Origin: Anaeramoeba flamelloides
Lineage: Eukaryota > Metamonada > Anaeramoebidae
DNA: 64,000 bases
Direction: 5' to 3'
NCBI GenBank assembly: GCA_027625915.1
Contig: JANTQA010000070.1
Location: forward strand, 8,685,001-8,749,000
The first letter of the stretch is position 1. Each line of letters begins with the position of its first letter. The notes beneath the pieces were generated by a model. It searched no databases, was not told where the DNA came from, and worked only from the letters and a program-made list of their open reading frames with translations. The position numbers and the translations under genes were made by a program. Of this stretch, positions 10,048-20,226 are shown in pieces.

Positions 10048-13000
10048 GAACCGCTTTTTTGAAATTACTCATTTTAAATTAGAGACTTGTACACAAATTG
10101 ACAACTGAAATTTCAAACTTTGAGGATTTTTTATGGTTTTGGGGTTATCTTCTTTTTTCATGATTTAAAATAAAGCCAGAAATTTACAAAGACGTAATTG
10201 AGGAAATTTTTGATTGTAAAAACTTGAGAGAAAAAAAAATTTCGAGACTATTTGGCCAATGAAATTTTCATCAAAATATGATGTAACGTGAACTGCATTC
10301 AAAAAAATGAATACCTTTTGAATTTTGCTCAAAAGAATAAGAAAATAAAACCCTAAATCATTTCTATGTTTTTCCATTCAACCCTTTTAAAATGAAAAAA
10401 ATTGGAGAGACTTCAAATTTTCTATCTATTTACCCCTTCTTTCCGGTTTTGGCACTAATGGGCTGATCACCAAACAACCACAATTTCCTGAAGGAGTATG
10501 AAAAATTGTGCTTTTGAGTGGAAACAGAAAAGGGAAAATTTTTAAACAAATGAGACAGAAGGATTTCATCATTGAAGTGATCTCTAAACTTCACGGATTA
10601 ACAAGCCATTAAATTTGTTTCAAGGAAACTCAAATGGTTCGTGTTTTATCAAACATTTTTTCCAAATAGATATTTGATCAGAATCAATTTGAAAACACAA
10701 CCCACAAATTCCGTTTTGCAAAGAGAACTTTAATTTTTCCGAAATTATACAAAAATTATTTGTCGAAAAAAATGCAAGGTATTAAATTTGGACTGTTTAA
10801 AAATTGACAATATCAGCAACAGAAATCAAGTTCTCTATTTTTTTTTTTCATCAGACGACCCAGAATCAAGTTAAAATTTAAAGTGATTAGCTTTTTGAAC
10901 ATTATTGAAGTTTAATTGATTTGTTTAGTCTCACAAGTTCGCAAAATGGATTTGCATTAATTTTAGTTAAGGTTTTTTTTTGAGAGTAGTTCGATCATTT
11001 AATTTGAAAAGGCTACAATCTTTTGAGATCGTATCAACAACCAAAATAAAATTTTTAAAATTGTCCTTTTTGGGTAGTAATAATTTACAATTTCAAAAAA
11101 AAGTGTTTAATCTGTGAGCACAGCAAAATAAACTTTTCATTTTCTCAAAAGGTTAGTAATGAACAGAAACCAATAACACATTGCATGGTTTCTCTCAATT
11201 CAATTGCTTTTGAAATTATTGAAGACTATTTTTAAACATGAAGTGTAAAAAATGAAAAAAAATTCTTCACATAATTTTGCTTTTATTTTAGAAAAAGAAG
11301 ATTTTAATTGAAGAACCTTTGTAGAGAATTCTTGATCTTTTTTAAAAAAACACATTTTTCCCCGTTAACAGTTTAATGGTCTTGACTTATTTAAACAACG
11401 TATTCACCTTTTATAATTTTTGAAAATTTTTTAATGAGTGAATTTTGCCGAAAAAAGAATTTTTTGAGTTTTGTTGGGGGTATGGAAACATTGCAACAAA
11501 TTATCTTTAGGTGCCCTGTTTGTAAAAAATAAAGTAAAGAAAGTCGCCCAGAGTTGAATCTTTCAATTATTGATTTGTTTGGAAACATCTTTTTATCATT
11601 AAATTTTTTGTTTTTGAAATATATTTGTATATTGAGCCTAGAAATGTGTTTAAGAGGAATGAGCCTAATTAACTAAAGAAAAAACCCAAAAAATAGACCT
11701 GAGAAGGTGTGTGGTTTCTAACAAATCTTTACTTTTTGAGAAACCAAACAATAAATTTCACTTTACTAAACACTTTATTTTATTTTATCAAACAATTTAT
11801 AGAAATTCAGAAAAAAAAAAAATTCGACCAAAATATCTTTTCCAAAATTTAGAACCACTTTCTTCAAAAAATGGGATGAATATCAACAATACCCAAGATT
11901 TCTCAAAACTTTCATATTTATTTTTTTTTATATAGAATATTTTGTTAAAATTTTCTTTTCAAAATTCTTTTTTCCTATATTTTAAACCAAATCCACAAAG
12001 CAAAGAATTCTGTATCAAGTATTAAAGTAGATGTATTGAATTATCAGAATTCAAAACGTCAATTGTCAAAAATACAGCCAAAGATAGAGAAAAATATGAG
12101 AAAAAATTTGAAATATGAATTTTTTATTATTTTGAATTTTCAATTTAATTAAAAAATAAATACGATTAAATTCCGTTTGGTAAAAATCTGTTTCAGAATA
12201 ATATTATCTCAAGTTTTAAAAAATGTTGTTATGTTAACTAATTTCAAAAGTTTATTAATATTCACACCAAGGTAATTCTTTCTTCAAAGCTTTAAAATTT
12301 TTTATCAAAAATAAGAAGTTGAACTAAAATTTTTAAAAATATATTTATAAATTTATCAGTAATATGTGTTCAAATCAAATAACAACAACCAATATCTCTT
12401 TATTTTTGAACCAGAATTTAAATAATATCCTATTTTCCAAACCAAAATAAGAATTAGATCAATTAATTTATACAAAATTGTATCAAAATTCATTTGGATA
12501 AATTCTTTGAATTTTATTTACCCAAAAACCAGAATTCAATTCATGAAACATGTACTTTTCTTCTTGCTGTTCTAATACAGTACCCAACAAGAAAAAACCC
12601 AAACCCATTATTAAGTATGAAGGTAAAACACTTGGTGTTTTTTTTTTCCAGGACATTCAAAAACAGGAATTAAATTAATTTTAAATTTTTCTCAAAGAAG
12701 CTGAGATAATTTTTCACCAAAAAAAAACTTTCACTTTTGTATCAAATAATTGGAGATATTACAGAAAATTTAAATATTTTTTTCCTTGATTTTTAGGTTT
12801 TCATGTTAAATCCTGCAACTTTCTGAAACATATACCATATTTACTCATTGTTTATTACCAGTTCTCTAAATCATTTATGATTTATCTATTCTATAAAAAA
12901 GAAACCCACTCTTTTAATCCTGAATAATCCATATATACTCTACGTGTTCTATATTAACAACAGAAACTAATACCTTATTTCTCAACAAATATTTTTAAAA

Positions 13001-13396
13001 AAAGATTTCCAGTAATAATTAATTGTAACAAAGAGTACAGAAGAATTAACCCCACCAAATCTTGCATAAAAGATCAATAAATATATGATTTTTTTTTTAT
13101 TTTTTCTTTACGAGATTTTTTAAATTTTTTTCTTGGAAATTTTTTTATTGGCCTGTAAATATATTAAACAATGATAAACATACACACTTATCCACCGACT
13201 ATCCAATTTTCCATATTGTAATTGAAATAACAAATTTAATTTGACTTGTTATCGAAAGTAATTTAAGAAAAAGAATTTATCAATAATTATCTTATTAATA
13301 AAATTTTATAATTAAAAAAAGGATATTTGCCCACAATAAAAAAATAACCTAAAAATTTTTTTTTCAACTTTGAAAATTTTTTCAAGATCATTCTTA
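10048..13396. other. Gene-poor spacer
   Basis: No gene could be supported. From about 10400 to 11300 the base composition is less extreme than in the neighbouring DNA, with short broken frames on both strands (for example 11391-11588, minus). An old pseudogene or an unrecognised non-coding gene cannot be excluded. From 11940 to 13396 only AT-rich low-complexity sequence is seen. Confidence 0.4.
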
Positions 13397-14268
13397 CCAT
13401 TGTGAAAAAAATTTGGGTAATTAAAAAAAATTGGGTCAAGTTCAAAAATTTGTTTTCGTTTTTTAAATAGTAAATATTAGTAAAATGGTTTTTGATCAAA
13501 GTAAAATTTTATGAACAAATCTTACATTTAAGAAAAACCAAAGTCATTACCAATGATAATTTTCAAAGTTAATATTAAATTGTTGTATTTTGAACTTTTA
13601 GAATTACTGTGGAACTCTAAAAAACAAAAACTGTAAGTTTAATTGTAAACTTTCCCAAAAATGTTAATTTTTTTTAATTAGATTACATCCCAAGATCAAG
13701 TTAGTCATTGTTTGCGGAGACCAAACATTAATAACTGTTTTAAATTAAAGTTTGTATATGGGGATTTTTAGAATTTAAATGGTTTCTAAAATCTTGATAT
13801 TTTGGTATTTTGAAGTTTTGATTATAAAATATTAGTGGAAAACAATCTCTTCTGAAAAAATAGCTATTTTGGAATATTTTATGATTCAATATGGTTTAAA
13901 AGGATATTTAAGATTAACCTTGATAAATACGTGTTAATTAAAAATTATAAATATCTTATTGAATTAATAGATTTTAATATTTCCTAATAAATAGTTCTCT
14001 TATTTTTAGGAAAGTTAACAATTAAATTTACAGTTTTTGTTTTTTTAGAGTTCCACAGTAATTCTAAAAGTTCAAAATACAACAATTTAATATTAACTTT
14101 GAAAATTATCATTGGTAATGACTTTGGTTTTTCTTAAATGTAAGATTTGTTCATAAAATTTTACTTTGATCAAAAACCATTTTACTAATATTTACTATTT
14201 AAAAAACGAAAACAAATTTTTGAACTTGACCCAATTTTTTTTAATTACCCAAATTTTTTTCACAAGGG
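13397..14268. mobile_element. Long-armed foldback element, arms ~99% identical
   Basis: Left arm 13397-13655 (259 bp) and right arm 14009-14268 (260 bp) are reverse complements, with only about three differences over the inner 180 bp. They are separated by a 353 bp spacer with no open frame. Homology stops at CATTGTG on the left and CACAAGG on the right. Both arms encode the same spurious short peptide outward, which is only a sign of the inversion. The class is unknown. The near identity means recent formation or ongoing gene conversion. Confidence 0.75.
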
Positions 14269-14546
14269 TTATTGTATTATTTTTCATCAAAATTTTTTCA
14301 AAAAAAATTTTTTTTGTTTTTTTGAAAAGGTTGCCAACTTATCAAAAATTTCTTAGTTTAAATAACTAAATCACATAAAAGTTTCCAAAAAAAAAAATTT
14401 TTTTTTGGCACCTTTTACACCCCAACATTGCCTAAAATATTTTTTAAAATAATTTATTCATTATAAAAGATATTTTGAAAACACACAGAAAATTTGTTTC
14501 ATCTAATAATTACCACCCAATAGCAATATATATATATATACCCTGC

Positions 14547-15293
14547 TCCAAAAATTTATACACACCCAAAATCAAAAAACGACAAAGAAGAAAAAACTCA
14601 TATATATTATATTTTCCCAAACGTAATATAAAACAACATTTAACTAACATAATATTAATATTTTAATAGTTAACCATTTTAAACCAAATAAAAGTAAAAA
14701 ATATAAAACAATAACAAAAAAAAAAATCAGTGTATCCACAATAACGAAATAAGCTGAAACAAAAAATGTCTTAATAAGTTTTTGGAATTTCACCAACAAT
14801 TGTTGACCGATCAAATGATAAGATACCACCTACCAATTATTTTTGATTTTTCTATTAAAAAAATTCAAAAAGAACTTACAGTCAGTTTCACTTTTAAGGC
14901 ACAAACTTTCAAGGAAATTTAAGGCACAAAAAAATCTCAAATTAAGGAACAAAATTTGGAATTTTTTTTTTTACAATTTATTTCTACTAGAATTTGAATT
15001 TTGTGCTTTAATTTGAGATTTTTTTGTGCCTTAAATTTCGTTGAAAGTTTGTGTCTTAAAAGTGAAACTGACTGTATATCAACAATAAACTTTCGATTAA
15101 TCATCCAAAAAAAAAAAAAAAAAAAAAAAAATAGATCTAAGGAAATAAACTATGTAACTGCAAAAAAAGGAAATGAAAACAAAAAAAAGACAACAAATGA
15201 AATAGTTTATAAAATCAATTTTTTTTTCAAATTGAATGTAAAGTGTGGTAATTTGTTCTTTCCACAGTTTTAACTGTGTCCAAAATTTTGGAA
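14547..15293 (-). mobile_element. TTCCAAAAATTTG-ended element, copy 1, carrying a nested foldback
   Basis: Ends match the clean copy at 39071-39588 in reverse orientation. The left side reads TCCAAAAATTTATACACACC; the right side reads AACTGTGTCCAAAATTTTGG. Internal matches include the GATCAAATGATAAGATACCA block and TGAATGTAAAGTGTGGTA. Without the 200 bp foldback at 14877-15076 it is about 547 bp, close to the 518 bp of intact copies. No transposase frame is present, so it is non-autonomous. Confidence 0.65.
14877..15076. mobile_element. CAGTCAGT palindromic MITE, copy 1
   Basis: Almost fully palindromic, 200 bp with the flanking TA dinucleotides. The arm starts CAGTCAGTTTCACTTTTAAG and continues through GGCACAAACTTTC and AAGGCACAAAAAAATCTCAA. 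It is inserted in the TTCCAAAAATTTG element at a TA. The CAGT ends and TA target fit Tc1/mariner-type transposition. No coding capacity. Confidence 0.75.
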
Positions 15294-16093
15294 TCTAGTT
15301 TTTATATATATGATATAAATAATTTAAATATAAAAAATAATAAAAATAAAATTTGAAAAAATAAGAATATTTAATTTCATTGTAAAATTTGAAAATTTTA
15401 TCAAGACTTACTTTGTTTTCATTTAAATTATTTATAGAATTGTTAGAGTCGGATTAATATTTGATTTTTTTTTAATTTTAACAAACTTAAAATTTTTTAT
15501 TTTTCAAAATCTAGAAATAAAATAATCAATGTCATTGAACACAAGAGAATAAATTAAAAATCATTTTCCAAGATCAACATTAATTTGGATTGACGAAATC
15601 AAAGTTTACATGTATTTTTTTTTTCATATTTTTACCGACAATATAATTCAAAAAAAATTGTTTTCTGGTTTCAAAGATCATTTTATTATCCTTCAATAGT
15701 ATATAAACATTATTTGAAAATTTTTTAAGATTTTGGGTTGATTGATTTTATCTATTAATTAAGTTTTTGTTGATTTGATTTATATATATTAAATGAAATT
15801 ATTTTGCAATTATATTTTTTTTTGTTTCCCCCCTTCAATTATTTTTGATTACTTGAATTGAATTTATAGAAACTTACCCATATTAAATTTTTTATTTTGA
15901 CAGAAAGAAATGAATTTCATCTTTCTTAAGATTTAATATTTATTAGATTTTTATCTATAAAAAAAATTAAATTTCCTTTTTTTATACTTTATTTATTTAT
16001 TTTATCAAAAAATTAGAAATATTGTTTGAATATTTATGTTTCATAATTCAACGCAAGTCATTTTGGAGTACTATCATTGTAAAAAGTTCTTAC
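15294..16093. other. AT-rich spacer, no gene
   Basis: Very AT-rich, with many T and A runs. No coding frame, hairpin array or recognisable repeat end was seen. Confidence 0.4.
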
Positions 16094-16290
16094 TACCAGT
16101 TCTACTTTTAAGAAATAAACTTTGAATCAAATTTAAGTCCCAAAAAAAACTCTCAAATTAAGGTACAATATTCAAATTCTATTAAATTTATCGGTTTAAA
16201 AAAAAACTACAAAAAATGTACTTTAATTTGAAATTTTTATGTACCTAAATTTCATTAAAAGTTTCGGTCTTAAAAGTGGAACTGACTGTA
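16094..16290. mobile_element. CAGTCAGT palindromic MITE, copy 2 (diverged)
   Basis: Left end TACCAGTTCTACTTTTAAG, right end CTTAAAAGTGGAACTGACTG followed by TA. Internal blocks (AAATTTAAGTCCC, CTCAAATTAAGGTACAA) are the diverged forms of those in copy 1, so this copy is older. Confidence 0.65.
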
Positions 16291-18479
16291 TTTAAAAAAT
16301 TAAAAAAAAATAAATTATTATTATTATTTTTCCAATATCAAAACCAAAAAAAAAAAAAAACAAAATAGCATTACTACTTTATCTTTGAACTATTTTCTCT
16401 TTTATTTTAATTAAAATCCAAATTAAAGATTAAGAAGATTTAAATATTTCAACATATCAAGATGATTTTAAACCATTTATTTTTAATTTGATGAAATTTT
16501 TGCTAAAACTCTTGGGTTCAGTGGATATCTAAAATCCTTTTCAGTCAAAGATGTCCAGTTTATTGAACAAATAGAAAATACCCTTTAAGTTTAATTCATT
16601 ATTATCAACAAAATAAATTTTAATTTTTAAAATATGATCATTTTTTCTCATTTAGTCAATTTTTTTTATTTTTATTTGATTTTCGCTCCCTTCTTTTAAA
16701 AAACCGTGTTTTCCCTTTTTTAAAGTTAATTTGTCAAAAAAAAAATAAAAAAAAAAAAAATGACTAAAAAACACCAAATTAACATACATATAGGCGATGA
16801 TTGGTATTTTCTTTCAAAATTCATATACAAAATATTAAAAATCGAATTACCAACAATTTGATTTTTCCAAAGAAACTAAGAAAATCCACACATGAGACAT
16901 CCCAATGAAAGTGAACCAAAACTTTTATATTATTATTATTTATTTTGATTTTTATTGTTTGTTCAGATACTTATTTTATGAATCTTACCCCCAATTCATA
17001 GTTTATTTATTATCAAATTTTGAAACAATCATGATTTGGATGATTCTTTCAAAATAAAGTGTATTTTTCATTTTTGGCTCGGGCTTTTTGAGTGAAACGG
17101 GGTTATATATATATATTACCCTTTAAAGCTTCAAAGATTTATTTATTTAGTTAATAAAATGATTTCAAAAATCAAGTTTTTAATAAAACGAAATAACCTA
17201 AAATCATAAGATTTCACCAATCCTTAATAAAAGAAGATATTTATTACAGAAATGAAGTTTAAAAGACATGAGTAAAAATCTATTTTTTGGTTTTTAAGTT
17301 TTTTTCCCTAAATTTGTGATTTTGGCCAAAACTATAGTAAAATTTTAAACACTACAGGAAGAGAGGTTTTTTTCCAAAAAAAATAAATTATTTTTCAAAA
17401 AATTTGACTCACTTTATAATGTTAATGAGAGTTGTTTTGAGGGTTTATTCCAGTATTCTTTACAAAAATATTTTTCAGATTTTTGATGATAATCATTTTT
17501 TCTAATTTTGTAAATTTTAGTTTTGCTTTTTCAAATTTTTGTTTTTCTTTTGTTTTTCTTTCCATTTTTTTCTTTTTTTTTTCTTTCTTTCTTTTTTTTT
17601 TTAAAAGATCATGTGGAAAAAAACAAGATCTTGGAAAAGACAAATAATCACTAAGAAATTTGAGACTATGTAATGTCTTTTAAAATGGATTTAATTATTC
17701 ATAAAAAATCTTGTTGTTCAACTTTTTTTCAGTGAAAGTTCAGTAAGAAAAAATCCGTAATGCTCATTTCAAAAATTGTGACTAACTTTTTTTTAGTTTT
17801 TGGTTTTATTTTTTGTAATTTTTAATATATCAGGCTTTTATAGATTTAGAATGACTTAAAAGTGAATCACAAATCATATTTATTTATTAATTGTTCTTGA
17901 ATACTAAAGGATAATTTTTTTTTCAATTTATTATTTCAGGTGAGTCACATTTTTTGAAAAAGAGTTTATTTATAATCGCAAAAAATTCAATTCAATGAAA
18001 GAATAAGAATATTGGGGATATTTTTATTTTTTTTTTTTTTTGATTACCGAACATTATTTTTGGTTTCTAAATTTCTATTCCATTATGAAATGCATTTTAT
18101 TTGTTATTAGTAACTTAAGTTCGTTTACAAGTACTCTACCCATCAGGGAACAATAAAAAGTTTTATATTTTTTGGATAAAAGTCGATTCAAGTAAAAAAA
18201 CTTAAAATATTAGTAAACCACTTTTTACACATCATTATCATGATAAAATTTCTCTGAAAAAAAAATAAATATTTGCAAAAATTTTGCTTTTTAATAACTT
18301 CAATTATAATAAATATCATTGGTTAATAGAATATTATTGATCAAAAAATATTTTCAAGATATTATACAATTAAAGTAGAAAATCCAATGTTATATTAAGA
18401 TTTTTTTCAAATTTCATAGTCAAAAATTTGAATTTTTTTTTTCAGAGTTAAAAAGTTATAATAATATCTTTTAAAAGTA
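16291..18479. other. Gene-poor spacer
   Basis: No gene seen. The Lys-rich frame at 17422-17643 is produced by T-rich low-complexity DNA. A lone TTTTCAGTCAAAG end near 16540 may be a fragment of the CAGTCAAAGGGGCCC family. Confidence 0.4.
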
Positions 18480-19090
18480 TTTTAAATTTAATAATTATCT
18501 TTTAAACGGGTAATCAATTACTTTGACTATAAAAGAATTATTTATTGATTTAAATTGATGAAAAAATATTTTTTTGTTGATTTTCCGTTAGTTTTTTTTA
18601 TTTTTTGAAATAAACAGAAAATTTTAAGAAAATTTCGGTTTATTCTAAATAGTAAAAAAAAACCGAGGACACTTTTTGTTAGCTTTTCTTGAGTTTTCTG
18701 TTTATTTCTAAAGTAAAAAACCTAGAAAAATTCATAAATAAAACAGAAAACCTCAAGAAACCCCAGGAAACTCTTGTTGTTTGTTTTTTAATTTTTGGAA
18801 TAAACTGGAAATTTTAATAAATTTTCAGTTTATTCCAAAAAGTGAAAAAAACCCAGGACACTTCACGTTAGGTTATCCAGAATTTCAAAGAATTGAGTAA
18901 AATTATCTAGATTTTTCTCTATTCTTTGGAATTCTGGAAAATCGCGGTTAGATTTTTTTAATTGGAGAAATAAAAAGAAAATTTTTGGAATTTGATTTTA
19001 ATTTCTCAAATTAAAAAAAAGCTCGGCACTCTACGGACACTTCCGTTAGATTTTTTTTTGGTTTTTGTAAGAAACAGAAAATATTATTTA
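18480..19090. repeat. Modular hairpin array, locus 2
   Basis: The same left flank as locus 1 (GGGTAATCAATT ... GAATTATTTATTGATTTAA; compare 110-160 with 18509-18555) runs into the hairpins. In order these are: type A (AAATAAACAGAAAATTTT), type B (CTTGAGTTTTCTGTTTATTT), another A, type C (CAGAATTTCAAAGAATTGAG) and type D (GAGAAATAAAAAGAAAAT). Linkers include GAGGACACTTTTTGTTAG and CTCTACGGACACTTCCGTTA. The shared flank shows that this is a copied unit and not just local low complexity. Confidence 0.75.
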
Positions 19091-20226
19091 TTAATTAATT
19101 TATTTATTTATTGTGAGAAAGGAGTAATCAAAGAAAATTTACTAAATCAAAAAGAGAAGAAGAAATATAATTAAAATGAAAAAATGCAAAAATATTATAT
19201 CATTTACCTGGCCAAATTAAAAATTACACATGCCCTCGATACACAGGAGGGGTAAAAACCCCGATCGGAAGATTATCAGTAATAAATAAAGATTCCATAA
19301 ATTGTGATTAATAAATTGGCTTTCCACAACTCCAAAGGGTGGGTCATTATTTACCCAAATTTATATAGGTATATATTTTCCTATTTTAGGAATTTTTTAT
19401 TTTCAATTTTTTATTTTCATTTTTTCTTTATCACCTTAAGTTTTTTAAATATAAGAGCATAAATGGTTGAAACTGTAAGCTTGGAGAGAATATTTTTCAA
19501 AAAAATAAAACCAACGATGCTTATCCACTATTAGATTCGGATTAAGCTTCTACTAATTATTTTTGGTAATTAGTGGAGTACAAAGACCATTCTGTAATCT
19601 AGACTCGAAGCAGAGGGGTTATTGATTCTCTTCAATTAAAAACAAAAATTTGGATTTATGGAAAACGAAAAAATAATAAAAAAGATTATTATTATTATTT
19701 TTTTTTTTGTTCCAAAAAAAGTATTTTCTAATGAAAAAACCATATGATCTTTTTTTTTTTTATCGATTGAGAAAGTTAATCGAAAACATTTGACTTCTTC
19801 TAAAAGGAATATCAAAAAAAATTTGATATAAAAAATAATTTCATTCAAGCTCTCAAAAATTCTGAATATTTCAATATTTTGCATTTACTTTAATTTACAT
19901 ATTTTTAAATCATTTTTATATAACTTCGTACCAGAAACTCAATTAGGAGTTTCTTGTAAAAATCAATTTTTATCTAAAAAAAAGTCTAAAAACAGAGACA
20001 TTAAGTTTACAAATGTGTATTTTCAAAAGTTTGTTAAAAGTATTTTTTGCTAAAAATAAAAGCAAAATCCTAGAATCTTGGTTTTAGAGAATTTCTTTTC
20101 TAAATTATACAGACTCTAATTAAAACATTCCATTGGTAGCCAATTTCGTGGTTAAAAAATCTGAAAGTGTACATTAAAATGGAATACTAAAACCCATGAA
20201 AAATAATAAAAAAAAAAAGAAAAAAT
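19091..20226. other. Downstream spacer of the acylase gene
   Basis: No gene supported. A small segment at 19190-19340 is GC-richer (ACATGCCCTCGATACACAGG) and of high complexity, without a recognised RNA fold. A perfect-looking small hairpin lies near 19550 (CTACTAATTA / TAATTAGTGG). Neither could be assigned. Confidence 0.4.

Noticed and set aside
13287-14369. Two outward frames beginning MIKNHFTNIYYL on opposite strands, as a possible gene pair
   Set aside because: They are identical because they lie on the two arms of one inverted repeat; the sequence is low complexity and not protein-like.
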